64,000 bases of DNA, taken from Xanthomonas sp. GTDB lineage: Bacteria; Pseudomonadota; Gammaproteobacteria; Xanthomonadales; Xanthomonadaceae. Made by a program: the position numbers and the translations under genes. The stretch covers positions 1 through 64,000 of the forward strand of contig NZ_JAFIWC010000025.1 in NCBI RefSeq assembly GCF_017163755.1, read 5' to 3'. The notes beneath the pieces were generated by a model that did not search any database, was not told where the DNA came from, and worked only from the letters and a program-made list of their open reading frames with translations. The first letter of the stretch is position 1. Every line of letters begins with the position of its first letter. Below are positions 18,338-29,201 of this stretch, in pieces.

Positions 18338-19267
18338 ATGACTGTCGCGTTGCCCTTGATGACTGCCAGTGCCCTGTCCCACCTCGACCGGCTCGAGGCC
18401 GAGAGCGTCCACATCCTGCGCGAGGTCGCGGCGGAATTCCGCAACCCGGTGCTGCTGTATTCGGTGGGCAAGGACAGCTCGGTGCTGCTGCACCTGCTGC
18501 TGAAGGCGTTCGCGCCCGGGCCGCCGCCGATCCCGCTGCTGCACGTGGACACGCGCTGGAAGTTCCGCGAGATGATCGCCTTCCGCGACCGCCGCGCCGC
18601 CGAGACCGGGGTGGACCTGCGCGTGCACATCAATCCCGACGGCATCGCCCAGGACATCGGGCCGTTCACCCACGGCGCCACCGTGCATACCGACGTGATG
18701 AAGACCCAGGGCCTGAAGCAGGCGCTGGACCAGGGCAGGTTCGACGCGGCAATCGGCGGGGCGCGCCGCGACGAGGAGAAGGCGCGGGCCAAGGAGCGAG
18801 TGTTCTCGTTCCGCAACGACCGCCACCGCTGGGACCCGAAGAACCAGCGCCCGGAGCTGTGGAACCTGTACAACCCGCGCATCCATTCCGGCGAGAGCGT
18901 GCGGGTGTTCCCGCTGTCCAACTGGACCGAGCTGGATATCTGGCTGTACATCTATCGCGAGCGCATCGCGGTGGTGCCGCTGTACTTCGCCGCCGAGCGT
19001 CCGGTGGTGGAGCGCGATGGCGCATTGATCCTGGTCGACGACGAGCGGCTGCCGTTGCGCGAGGGCGAGCGTCCGCAGCTGCGGCAGGTGCGGTTCCGCA
19101 CCCTGGGCTGTTATCCGTTGACCGGAGCAATTGAGTCGCAGGCCGATACGCTGGAGAAGATCATCGCCGAGATGCTGCTGGCGACGTCGTCGGAACGGCA
19201 GGGGCGGGTGATCGACCAGGATCCTTCGGCGTCGATGGAGAAGAAGAAGCTGGAAGGGTATTTCTGA
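18338..19267 (+). CDS. cysD: Sulfate adenylyltransferase subunit 2
   Basis: The 309-residue CysD catalyses adenylation of sulfate by ATP with CysN. The PP-loop SVGKDSS (42-48), HVDTRWKF, and the conserved end [23 protein letters not shown] are diagnostic. The ATG at 18338 gives seven residues before a second ATG at 18359, which could be the true start. Its stop overlaps the cysNC start (TGATG), so the two subunits are translationally coupled. Confidence 0.95.
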   Translation: MTVALPLMTASALSHLDRLEAESVHILREVAAEFRNPVLLYSVGKDSSVLLHLLLKAFAPGPPPIPLLHVDTRWKFREMIAFRDRRAAETGVDLRVHINPDGIAQDIGPFTHGATVHTDVMKTQGLKQALDQGRFDAAIGGARRDEEKARAKERVFSFRNDRHRWDPKNQRPELWNLYNPRIHSGESVRVFPLSNWTELDIWLYIYRERIAVVPLYFAAERPVVERDGALILVDDERLPLREGERPQLRQVRFRTLGCYPLTGAIESQADTLEKIIAEMLLATSSERQGRVIDQDPSASMEKKKLEGYF

Positions 19268-21318
19268 TGGCTATTAATGCGGGACCCGGGACCCGGGACT
19301 CGGGACTCGGCGTAAAGCCGGGATTCGCGACGGGGAATTCTGTGCCGGATATGGCAGGCGGCGCCGGCCGATCGCCTGGAGCCGAGGCGGACCCGCAGCC
19401 CGCGGGATCCTCCGAGTCCCGAGTCCCGAGTCCCGAGTCCCGCAGCGGCGGCGACGCCATCGCCGCCTACCTGCAGCAACACGAACACAAGCCGCTGCTG
19501 CGCTTCATCACCTGCGGCAGCGTCGACGACGGCAAGAGCACCTTGATCGGGCGGTTGCTGTACGACAGCAAGCGCCTGTTCGACGACCAGCTCGCCGCGC
19601 TCAGCGCCGACAGCAAGCGCCACGGCACCCGCGGCGGGGAGATCGACTACGCGCTGCTGCTCGACGGTCTGGCCGCCGAGCGCGAGCAGGGCATCACCAT
19701 CGACGTGGCCTACCGCTACTTCGATACCGACAAGCGCAAGTTCATCGTCGCCGATTGCCCCGGCCACGAGCAGTACACCCGCAACATGGCCACCGGCGCG
19801 TCCACCGCCGACGTGGCGGTGGTGCTGGTCGACGCGCGCAAGGGCCTGCTGACCCAGACCCGTCGCCACAGCTACATCGTCTCGCTGCTCGGCATCCGCC
19901 ACGTGGTGCTGGCGGTCAACAAGATGGACCTGGTCGGTTTCGACCAGGCCGCCTTCGACGCGATCGCCGCCAGCTACCAGGCGCTGGCCGCGCAGCTGGG
20001 CATCGCCCAGGCGCAGTGCATTCCGCTGTCGGCGCTGGACGGCGACAACCTGTCGCAGCGTTCGCCGCGCACACCGTGGTACGCCGGCCCGGCGCTGCTG
20101 GAACACCTGGAAGGCCTGGACCTGGACGCGCGCGATGCCGACAGCGGGCTGCGCCTGCCGGTGCAGTGGGTCAACCGGCCGAACCAGCACTTCCGTGGCT
20201 TCGCCGGCACCATCGCCGCCGGCCAGGTGCGCCCGGGCGACGCGGTGGTGGTGCTGCCGTCGGCGCGCCGCTCCACCGTCGCCACGGTGCTCGACGTCAA
20301 CGGCGAGGTCGCATCGGCCGGCGCCGGGCAGGCGGTGACGCTGACCCTGCGCGACGAGATCGACATCAGCCGCGGCGACGTCATCGCCGCCGCCGACGAC
20401 CCGCCGGAGGTGGCCGACCAGTTCGCCGCGCACGTGCTGTGGATGGACGATGCCGCGTTGCTGCCGGGCCGTCCGTACTGGCTGAAGATCGGCGCGCGCA
20501 CGGTGTCGGCCAGCGTCAGCGAGATCAAGCACCGCATCGACGTCAACACCCAGGAGCGGCTGGCGGCCAAGCGCCTGGAGTTGAACGAGGTCGGCTACTG
20601 CAACCTGGCGCTGGACGAGCCGGTGGCGTTCGCCGCGTACGCGCGCAACCGCGCGCTCGGCGGTTTCATCCTGATCGACCGGCAGAGCAACGCCACCGTC
20701 GCCGCCGGCACCCTGGACTTCGCGCTGCGCCGCGCCGGCAACGTGCACTGGCAGCACCTGGACGTGGACAAGGCGGCGCGCGCGCGGATCAAGGGCCAGG
20801 CGCCGAAGGTGCTGTGGTTCACCGGCCTGTCCGGCGCCGGCAAGTCGACCATCGCCAACCTGGTCGAAAAGCGCCTGCACGCGCAGGGCCGGCATACCTT
20901 CCTGCTCGACGGCGACAACGTGCGCCACGGGCTCAACCGCGACCTGGGCTTTACCGACGAGGACCGGGTGGAGAACATCCGCCGCGTCGCCGAGGTGGCC
21001 AGGCTGATGGCCGATGCCGGGCTGATCGTGCTGGTCAGCTTCATCTCGCCGTTCCGCGCCGAACGCGAGATGGCGCGCGCGCGCTTCGACGCCGGCGAAT
21101 TCGTCGAGGTGTTCGTCGACGTGCCGCTGGCGCTGGCCGAGCAGCGCGACGTCAAGGGCCTGTATCGCAAGGCGCGCGCCGGGCAGATCCCGAACTTCAC
21201 CGGCATCGATTCGCCGTACGAGGCGCCGGAGCGTCCCGAGCTGCACCTGCGCGCCGGGGACGCCAGCCCCGAGGCATTGGCCGCCCAGGTGCTGGCCTGG
21301 CTGGGCGCGAACGACTAG
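19267..21318 (+). CDS. cysNC: Bifunctional sulfate adenylyltransferase subunit 1 / APS kinase
   Basis: The 683-residue fusion couples the GTPase subunit of ATP sulfurylase to APS kinase and so delivers PAPS to CysH. GTPase motifs are GSVDDGKST (84-92), [12 protein letters not shown] and NKMDLVG. The kinase P-loop is GLSGAGKST (520-528), followed by [15 protein letters not shown]. Conserved CysN sequence begins only near residue 62. Residues 6-15 and about 50-59 are encoded by heptamer arrays, and the segment between looks unconserved. The start at 19267 is fixed by overlap with the cysD stop. The TAG stop overlaps the end of an inserted 267-bp element. Confidence 0.95.
   Translation: MAINAGPGTRDSGLGVKPGFATGNSVPDMAGGAGRSPGAEADPQPAGSSESRVPSPESRSGGDAIAAYLQQHEHKPLLRFITCGSVDDGKSTLIGRLLYDSKRLFDDQLAALSADSKRHGTRGGEIDYALLLDGLAAEREQGITIDVAYRYFDTDKRKFIVADCPGHEQYTRNMATGASTADVAVVLVDARKGLLTQTRRHSYIVSLLGIRHVVLAVNKMDLVGFDQAAFDAIAASYQALAAQLGIAQAQCIPLSALDGDNLSQRSPRTPWYAGPALLEHLEGLDLDARDADSGLRLPVQWVNRPNQHFRGFAGTIAAGQVRPGDAVVVLPSARRSTVATVLDVNGEVASAGAGQAVTLTLRDEIDISRGDVIAAADDPPEVADQFAAHVLWMDDAALLPGRPYWLKIGARTVSASVSEIKHRIDVNTQERLAAKRLELNEVGYCNLALDEPVAFAAYARNRALGGFILIDRQSNATVAAGTLDFALRRAGNVHWQHLDVDKAARARIKGQAPKVLWFTGLSGAGKSTIANLVEKRLHAQGRHTFLLDGDNVRHGLNRDLGFTDEDRVENIRRVAEVARLMADAGLIVLVSFISPFRAEREMARARFDAGEFVEVFVDVPLALAEQRDVKGLYRKARAGQIPNFTGIDSPYEAPERPELHLRAGDASPEALAAQVLAWLGAND
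19281..19441. repeat. Inverted heptamer arrays inside the cysNC coding region
   Basis: Four tandem heptamers (GGGACCC, GGGACCC, GGGACTC, GGGACTC) run from 19281 to 19308. Four copies of the inverted form GAGTCCC run from 19414 to 19441. The 105-bp interior and both arms stay open in the cysNC frame. The element therefore adds about 54 residues between the initiator Met and the conserved CysN sequence. Confidence 0.9.
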
Positions 21319-21582
21319 GGCCTGTCAACGCGATCGGGATAGGCCACGCCGCGCCTGGGCGCGTGCGGGGCAGGCAGGAGCGAGGGCGCTTATGCCGATA
21401 GGCGACCGAGTGATGACGCTGCACCGTGCGTGCCCGAGCACGGCCCTTCTTGGGCTGCCCTGTCCGGCCCAAGCGGCCGCGCGCGGCTTGGACAGGCAGC
21501 GAGCCTGCCGCGCCGCCGCACACGGCCGCCTGGACGCCGGACATGACAACATGACCTATCCCGATAGCGTTGACAGGCCCTA
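21316..21582. mobile_element. 267-bp MITE-like element with 28-bp terminal inverted repeats
   Basis: TAGGGCCTGTCAACGC... at 21316-21343 is matched by its reverse complement at 21555-21582, with one mismatch in 28 bp. Removing the element and one TA joins AACGAC to TAAGCC and recreates a TAA stop for cysNC. This supports a TA target duplication, with inner repeats starting GGGCCTGTCAACGC. The interior codes for no convincing protein. Size and structure fit a non-autonomous element mobilised by a transposase encoded elsewhere. Confidence 0.75.
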
Positions 21583-21842
21583 AGCCGCAGCGCGGCGTTC
21601 GCCGCTCTATTCGGTGGCGTACGGACGCGCTCGCGTTCGCGGCGCGTATCGAACCTCAAATGCCGTTCGCGGCGGCAAGCGCCAGTTGCCGCGGCGCGTC
21701 CGCGCCGCGGTGGCACCGTGGCGGCGCCGGCCAATGCCGCATCGCGCGTGCCGGCAAGGGTCTTTGGTCATGGTCGATGCGTGTCAACGGCCGTCACGCC
21801 GGGCCGTTAAACTGGGCTGAACCTCACGTGCCCGGAATCCTC

Positions 21843-22916
21843 ATGCCGCACCGTCCACACGCCGGCGTCCGTCTGGCGTGCCTCGTCTCGCTGTCCGTCG
21901 CCCTGCTCGCCTGCGGCAAGCCGCCCGTCCCGGCGAAGGCCGCCGAGGCGGTCCCGGTGACGCTGCAGACGGTGGCCACGCAGCGCTGGAGCGACAGTCT
22001 GTCGTCGCTGGGCACCGTGCGGGCGCGCGAATCGGTGACCCTGACCGCCAAGGTCAGCGAGATCGTCGAGCGGGTGCATTTCGACAGCGGGCAGGAAGTG
22101 AGCGCCGGCACGCCGCTGGTGACGCTGCGCGGGCAGAGCCAGCTGGCGGCGCTGCGCGAGGCCGAGGCCACCTTCACCGAAGCCGAGCAGCTGTACCGGC
22201 GGCAGAGCGAGCTGGTCGGGCGGCAGCTGGTGTCCAAGGCGCAGCTGGACACCCAGCGCGCCCTGCGCGACGCCGCCGAGGCGCGGGTGCTGCAGATGCG
22301 CGCGGACATCGGCGACCGCAGCGTGCGCGCGCCGTTCGCCGGCGTGCTCGGCCTGCGCCAGATCAGCCCCGGCTCGCTGCTGACCCCGGACACCGCCATC
22401 GCCACGCTCGACGACATCGCCCGGGTCTATGTCGATTTCCAGGTGCCGGAGGCGTCGATGGCGTCGGTGACCGTGGGCGACAAGGTCAGCGGCCGCAGCG
22501 TGGCCTATCCGGCGCGCGAATTCGTCGGCGCGGTCAGCACCGTCGATGCGCGGGTGGATACCGCCACCCGCGCGGTGACCGTGCGCGCCGACTTCCCCAA
22601 CCCCGACCGCGCGCTGCGCCCGGGCATGCTGATCGACGTGCGCATCTACCGCCCCGAGCGGCAGGCGCTGGTGATCCCGGAGATCGCGGTGGTGCAGGTC
22701 GGCCGCGACTCGTTCGTCTACCGTGTCGGCGACGGCGGCACGGTCGAGCGCGCCGACGTGCGCACCGGCGTGCGCCGCAGCGGACGGGTGGAGATCCTCG
22801 ACGGGCTCGCCGTCGGCGACCGCATCGTGGTCGACGGCACCGGCAAGCTGCGGCCCGGGGCCAGCGTGGTCGACACCCAGGACGCCGCGCCGCGCCGCGC
22901 CGGAGCCGCCGGATGA
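21843..22916 (+). CDS. RND efflux periplasmic adaptor lipoprotein
   Basis: The 357-residue membrane-fusion protein begins with a lipoprotein signal ending LLAC at residues 21-24, so Cys24 would be lipidated. It then has the usual adaptor order: biotinyl-lipoyl half (VHFDSGQEVSAGTPLVTL), alpha-hairpin (AEQLYRRQSELVGRQLVSKAQLD), second lipoyl half (RSVRAPFAGVLGLRQ) and beta-barrel. The ATG at 21843 gives a canonical signal; upstream in-frame sequence is low-complexity. The stop overlaps the pump gene start by four bases. It links the inner-membrane pump to an outer-membrane channel that is not encoded here. Confidence 0.92.
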   Translation: MPHRPHAGVRLACLVSLSVALLACGKPPVPAKAAEAVPVTLQTVATQRWSDSLSSLGTVRARESVTLTAKVSEIVERVHFDSGQEVSAGTPLVTLRGQSQLAALREAEATFTEAEQLYRRQSELVGRQLVSKAQLDTQRALRDAAEARVLQMRADIGDRSVRAPFAGVLGLRQISPGSLLTPDTAIATLDDIARVYVDFQVPEASMASVTVGDKVSGRSVAYPAREFVGAVSTVDARVDTATRAVTVRADFPNPDRALRPGMLIDVRIYRPERQALVIPEIAVVQVGRDSFVYRVGDGGTVERADVRTGVRRSGRVEILDGLAVGDRIVVDGTGKLRPGASVVDTQDAAPRRAGAAG

Positions 22917-25900
22917 AGCTGTCGGACGTCTCGATCACGCGGCCGGTGTTCGCCGCGGTGATGAGCCTGCTGCTGCTGGTGCTCGGGGTGATGTCGTACA
23001 GCCGGCTGACGCTGCGCGAACTGCCGGCGATCGATCCGCCGATCGTCTCGGTCGAAGTGCGCTATCCGGGCGCGTCGGCGGCGGTGGTGGAAAGCCGCAT
23101 CACCCAGGTGCTGGAGGACGCGCTGGCCGGCATCGAGGGCATCGAGACCATCGAGGCGCGCAGTTCCAACGGCGTGGCCGACATCAGCATCGAGTTCCGC
23201 GCCAGCCGCGACATCGAGGCCGCGGCCAACGACGTGCGCGACGCGGTCAGCCGCGTGCTCGACCGCATGCCCGACGAGGCCGACGCGCCGGAGATCGCCA
23301 AGGTCGAGGCCGACGCCGACGCGATCATCTGGCTCAACATGAGCTCCAGCACGATGGACGCGCTGCAGCTGTCCGACTACGCCGAGCGCTACGTGGTCGA
23401 CCGCCTGTCCAGCATCGACGGCGTGGCCCAGGTGCGCCTGGGCGGGCGCCAGCGCTACGCGATGCGGATCTGGCTGGACCGCGACCAGCTGGCCGCGCGC
23501 AACCTCACCGTCAACGACGTGGAGAACGCGCTCGACCGCGAGAACGTCGAGCTGCCGGCCGGGCGCCTGGAATCGGCCGACCGCGATTTCACTCTGCGCG
23601 TGGAGCGCGGCTACCGCGAGCCGGCCGATTTCGCCTCGATCCCGCTCGGCAAGGGCGCCGACGGCTACGTGGTGCGCCTGGGCGACGTGGCCAAGGTGGA
23701 ACTGGCCTCGTCCGAGCGCCGCGCCTATTTCCGCAGCAACGGCGTGCCCAACGTCGGCCTGGGCATCGTCAAGACCTCCACCGCCAACAGCCTGGACGTG
23801 GCCCGCGCCGCGCGGGTGGAGGCGGAGCGGATCCAGCAGGCCCTGCCCAAGGGCACCAACATCTTCGTCGCCTTCGACACCACCATCTTCATCGACGCGT
23901 CGGTGGAGCGGGTCTACCACACGCTGGTGGAGGCGGTGGTGCTGGTGCTGGTGGTGATCTGGCTGTTCCTGGGCAGCGTGCGCGCCGCGCTGATCCCGGC
24001 GGTGACGGTGCCGGTGTGCCTGATCGCCGCGTTCATCGCGCTGTACGCGTTCGGCTTCTCGATCAACCTGCTGACCCTGCTCGCGCTGGTGCTGTGCATC
24101 GGCCTGGTGGTCGACGACGCGATCGTGGTGGTGGAGAACATCCAGCGCCGCGTGGACCTGGGCGAGCCGGCGCTGGTCGCCGCGCGCCGCGGCACCGCGC
24201 AGGTGGCGTTCGCGGTGATCGCCACCACTGCGGTGCTGGTGGCGGTGTTCCTGCCGGTCGGCTTCCTCGAGGGCAATACCGGGCGCCTGTTCCGCGAGCT
24301 GGCGGTGGCGCTGGCCGCGGCGGTGGCGATCTCCGCGTTCGTCGCGCTGACCCTGACCCCGATGATGTCGTCCAAGCTGCTCAAGGCGCATGCCAAGGAG
24401 AAGCCCAACCGCGTGCACGGCTGGATCAACGCGCGGCTGCAGCGGGTCAGCGACGGCTACCGCCGCGTGCTCGAGCGCCACGTCGGCCGCTACTGGCTGT
24501 TCGGCGCGCTGATGCTGGCGGCGATCGCCGCCAGCGGCGTGCTGGCGCACTACATTCCTTCCGAGCTGGCGCCGCCGGAGGACCGCGGTTCGTTCCAGGT
24601 GATGATCGATGCGCCGGAAGGCGCCGGTTTCGACTACACGGTCGGGCAGATGCAGCAGGTGGAGAAGATCCTCGACCGCCACCGCGGCGACGGCAAGCCG
24701 ATCCAGCGCGCCAACCCGCGCGTGCCCGGCGGTTGGGGCGCGACCGAGGAAATGCACACCGGCCGGGTCAGCGTGTTCCTGCGCGAGTGGGGGCAGCGCG
24801 ACGTGGCCACCGCGCAGGTCGCCGCGCAGCTGCAGCAGGACCTGGCCGCATTGCCCGGCGTGCGCGCGCGCACCCAGGTCGGCGGCGGGCTGGTCAACAG
24901 CCGCGGGCAGCCGTTCCAGATCGTGCTCGGCGGCCCGGAGTACACCGAGATCGCGCAGTGGCGCGACCGCATCCTGGCGCGCATCGCCGACAACCCCGGC
25001 CTGGTCGGCGCCGATTCGGACTACAAGGAGACCCGGCCGCAGATGCGGGTGGAGATCGACCGCCAGCGCGCGGCCGACCTGGGCGTGCCGGTGACCGAGA
25101 TCGGCCGCGCGCTGGAGACGCTGATGGGCTCGCGCCAGGTCACCACCTTCGTCGACAACGGCGAGGAGTACGACGTGATGCTGCAGGCCAGCCGCGACGG
25201 CCGCGCCACGCCGGACGACCTGGCCGCGATCCGGGTGCGCGCCGACAGCGGCCAGCTGATCCCGTTGTCGAACCTGGTGTCGCTGCGCGAGGTCGCCGAG
25301 CCCGGCAGCCTGCAGCGCTTCAACCGGCTGCGCGCGATCACCATCAGCGCCGGGCTGGCGCCGGGCTACCGGCTGGGCGATGCGATCGTCTGGGCGCAGC
25401 AGGTGGCGCGCGAGGAACTGCCCGACTACGCGCAGATCGACTGGAAGGGCGAGTCGCGCGAATACCAGAAGGCCGGCGGCGCGGTGCTGCTGACCTTCAC
25501 CCTGGCGCTGCTGATCGTGTACCTGGTGCTGGCGGCGCAGTTCGAGAGCTTCATCCATCCGCTGGTGATCATGCTGACCGTGCCGCTGGGCGTGCTCGGC
25601 GCGCTGATCGGCCTGGCGGTCAGCGGCGGCACGCTCAACCTGTTCAGCCAGATCGGCATCGTCATGCTGGTGGGGCTGGCGGCCAAGAACGGCATCCTGA
25701 TCGTGGAGTTCGCCAACCAGCTGCGCGACGAAGGCCGCAGCGTGCGCGAGGCGATCGTCGAGTCGGCCGCGGTGCGCCTGCGCCCGATCCTGATGACCTC
25801 GCTGGCCACGGTGGTCGGCGCGGTGCCGCTGGTGGTCGCCGGCGGCCCGGGCTCGGCCAGCCGCGCGACGATCGGCATCGTGGTGATCTTCGGCGTGTCG

Positions 25901-26038
25901 GTGTCCACGCTGCTGTCGCTGTTCGTGGTGCCGGCGTTCTACGCGCTGCTGGCGCCGTACACGCGCTCGCCGGAGGCGGTGAAGCAGCGCCTGGAGCTGC
26001 TGGAACGGCAGACGCCGGCGGTCGGCGGGCACGCCTGA
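22913..26038 (+). CDS. RND multidrug efflux transporter (AcrB/MexF class)
   Basis: A 1041-residue HAE1-type RND pump, the normal length for the family. It begins MKLSDVSITRPVFAAVMS, the standard first helix. TM4 carries VVDDAIVVVENIQR, whose paired Asp residues carry protons. C-terminal helices contain GIVMLVGLAAKNGILIVEFANQ and RLRPILMTSLAT. Two large periplasmic porter and docking regions follow helices 1 and 7. It exports hydrophobic compounds using the proton gradient, together with the adaptor that overlaps it. No local regulator is present. Confidence 0.94.
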   Translation: MKLSDVSITRPVFAAVMSLLLLVLGVMSYSRLTLRELPAIDPPIVSVEVRYPGASAAVVESRITQVLEDALAGIEGIETIEARSSNGVADISIEFRASRDIEAAANDVRDAVSRVLDRMPDEADAPEIAKVEADADAIIWLNMSSSTMDALQLSDYAERYVVDRLSSIDGVAQVRLGGRQRYAMRIWLDRDQLAARNLTVNDVENALDRENVELPAGRLESADRDFTLRVERGYREPADFASIPLGKGADGYVVRLGDVAKVELASSERRAYFRSNGVPNVGLGIVKTSTANSLDVARAARVEAERIQQALPKGTNIFVAFDTTIFIDASVERVYHTLVEAVVLVLVVIWLFLGSVRAALIPAVTVPVCLIAAFIALYAFGFSINLLTLLALVLCIGLVVDDAIVVVENIQRRVDLGEPALVAARRGTAQVAFAVIATTAVLVAVFLPVGFLEGNTGRLFRELAVALAAAVAISAFVALTLTPMMSSKLLKAHAKEKPNRVHGWINARLQRVSDGYRRVLERHVGRYWLFGALMLAAIAASGVLAHYIPSELAPPEDRGSFQVMIDAPEGAGFDYTVGQMQQVEKILDRHRGDGKPIQRANPRVPGGWGATEEMHTGRVSVFLREWGQRDVATAQVAAQLQQDLAALPGVRARTQVGGGLVNSRGQPFQIVLGGPEYTEIAQWRDRILARIADNPGLVGADSDYKETRPQMRVEIDRQRAADLGVPVTEIGRALETLMGSRQVTTFVDNGEEYDVMLQASRDGRATPDDLAAIRVRADSGQLIPLSNLVSLREVAEPGSLQRFNRLRAITISAGLAPGYRLGDAIVWAQQVAREELPDYAQIDWKGESREYQKAGGAVLLTFTLALLIVYLVLAAQFESFIHPLVIMLTVPLGVLGALIGLAVSGGTLNLFSQIGIVMLVGLAAKNGILIVEFANQLRDEGRSVREAIVESAAVRLRPILMTSLATVVGAVPLVVAGGPGSASRATIGIVVIFGVSVSTLLSLFVVPAFYALLAPYTRSPEAVKQRLELLERQTPAVGGHA

Positions 26039-26124
26039 GGCCATGGCGTCCCTGCGCGGCGCCGTGTGCGCCGCGCGCCGTGCGGGTTATCTTCGTCGCC
26101 CAGCCCCAGCCGACGAGCCAGCCG

Positions 26125-26697
26125 ATGACCCACGCGGATCCTGCGACCGCCGACGCCGACCCCTGGCGCGACCTGCGCCTGCCGGTGGACGCCATGCGCC
26201 TGCGCCGCTGGCGCGCCGACGACCTGCCGGCGCTGCTGCGCCATGCCGACGACGCGCAGGTGGTGCGCGGGCTCAGCGAGCGCTTCCCGCATCCGTACAC
26301 GCGCGCCGACGGCGAGGCGTTCCTGGCCGGGCGCGTGGTCGACCTGCGCCATCCGGTGCTGGCGATCGAGATCGACGGCCAGGCCTGCGGCAGCATCGCC
26401 GCGCGCCTGGGCCAGGGCGAGCGCCGCCACAGCGCCGAGCTCGGCTACTGGCTGGGGCGCGCCTACTGGGGCCAGGGGCGCATGACCCGGATCGTGGCCG
26501 CGTACGCGGACTGGGCGATGCGCACGCTGCCGCTGTACCGCCTGGCCGCGACCGTGCTCGACAGCAATCCGGCCTCGGCGCGGGTGCTGCTGAAGAACGG
26601 CTTCGTCGAGGAGGGCACGCAGCGCGCCGCGCTGCTCAAGCCCGACGGCGTGCACGACCTGCGCTGCTTCGCGCGCGTGGCGCTGCCGCCGGGCTGA
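26125..26697 (+). CDS. GNAT acetyltransferase, RimJ/RimL type
   Basis: The 190-residue protein has the GNAT fold. MRLRRWRADDLPALLRHADD is the opening strand-helix, ELGYWLGRAYWGQGRMT is the acetyl-CoA pyrophosphate loop region, and RLAATVLDSNPASARVLLKNGFVEEG is the RimJ/RimL signature. It probably acetylates a protein N-terminus or a small amine. The ATG at 26125 is a reasonable start, 86 bases after the RND gene. Substrate unknown. Confidence 0.85.
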   Translation: MTHADPATADADPWRDLRLPVDAMRLRRWRADDLPALLRHADDAQVVRGLSERFPHPYTRADGEAFLAGRVVDLRHPVLAIEIDGQACGSIAARLGQGERRHSAELGYWLGRAYWGQGRMTRIVAAYADWAMRTLPLYRLAATVLDSNPASARVLLKNGFVEEGTQRAALLKPDGVHDLRCFARVALPPG

Positions 26698-26738
26698 GCC
26701 GCGGCGGCGGACGCGGCCAGCGGCGGGCGTGGCCATGG

Positions 26739-26760
26739 CCGCCGGCAGAGGCGGGTTTTT
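26739..26760 (+). terminator. Possible rho-independent terminator after the acetyltransferase
   Basis: CCGCC (26739-26743), a six-base loop, GGCGG (26750-26754) and GTTTTT follow the acetyltransferase stop. The stem is short but GC-only and the T run is immediate. Confidence 0.4.
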
Positions 26761-26850
26761 CGCCAATTCGCCCCGTGCCGGGCGTTTTCGGTAAGAATCG
26801 CGGGGTCCCCACTCACGGGGTTATCCATCCTCGACGCGCCGGAGCCCCGC

Positions 26851-28357
<1,507 letters not shown>

Positions 28358-28365
<8 letters not shown>

Positions 28366-29197
28366 CCCCTGGAGCGCTTCGCGCGGCTCGGCGCCGCGCC
28401 CGCCGCGCGCCGCGCGCGACGCCGGCGAGGAAGGCACCGCGCCGCGGCGCGGCGGCCACGACGAACTGCGCCTGTACGGGCTCAACGCGGTGCGCGCGGT
28501 GCATGCGCGCCGGCCCGAGGCGATCCGCAAGCTGTACCTGGCGCAGGCGCGCATCCCGGTGCTGCAGCCGCTGCTGAAGTGGTGCGTGTCCAACCGCGTG
28601 GGCTACCGCGTGGTCGAGGAGGCCGACCTGAACAAGCTCGCCGCCAGCGCGCACCACGAAGGCGTGGTGGCCGACGTGCTGCGCGAGGAGCCGCTGGCGC
28701 TGGCGCCGTGGCTGCAGGCGCTTGCGCCGGGGCCGGCGCTGGCGTTGTGGCTGGACGGGGTAGGCAACCCGCACAACTTCGGCGCGATCCTGCGCTCGGC
28801 GGCGCACTTCGGCGCCTCTGCGATCCTGCTGCCGGAGACGGCGACGCTGGCCTTGTCCGGCGCCGCCGCGCGCGTGGCCGAAGGCGGCGCCGAGGCGGTG
28901 CCGCTGGTGCGGCTGCCGCCGACCGCGCAGGCCATGGCGCAGCTGCGCGCGGCCGGCTTCGCGCTGGCGGCGACGCTGGTCGACGGCGGCGACGACGTGT
29001 TCGCCGCGGCGCTGCCGCCGCGGCTGGTGTACGTGATGGGCGCCGAGCGCGAAGGCATGGACCGCGAGTTCGCGCGCCAGTGCGAACAGCGGCTGTCGAT
29101 TCCCGGCACCGGCGTGGTCGAGAGCCTCAACGTCGCCGCGGCGACGGCGGTGCTGCTCGGCGCCTGGCGCAGCCGGGTCGGCGCGCATACGGGCTGA
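28358..29197 (+). CDS. TrmH/SpoU-family RNA 2'-O-ribose methyltransferase
   Basis: The 279-residue SPOUT enzyme has a basic, Pro-rich N-terminal tail, an RNA-binding domain (LRLYGLNAVRAVHARRP) and the trefoil-knot SAM domain. Motif 1 is GVGNPHNFGAILRSAAHFG, motif 2 is VMGAEREGM, and motif 3 is IPGTGVVESLNVAAATAV. It methylates a ribose in rRNA or tRNA; the exact site cannot be read from sequence. Translation starts at GTG 28358 after a GGAGAAG ribosome site inside the symporter gene, so the two are probably coupled. Confidence 0.9.
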
Positions 29198-29201
29198 GCC
29201 G

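Noticed and set aside
22718-26044. A 1108-codon minus-strand frame opposite the RND pump gene
   Set aside because: Antisense shadow: rich in His, Arg and Gln, no family motifs, and exactly opposite a full-length RND transporter.
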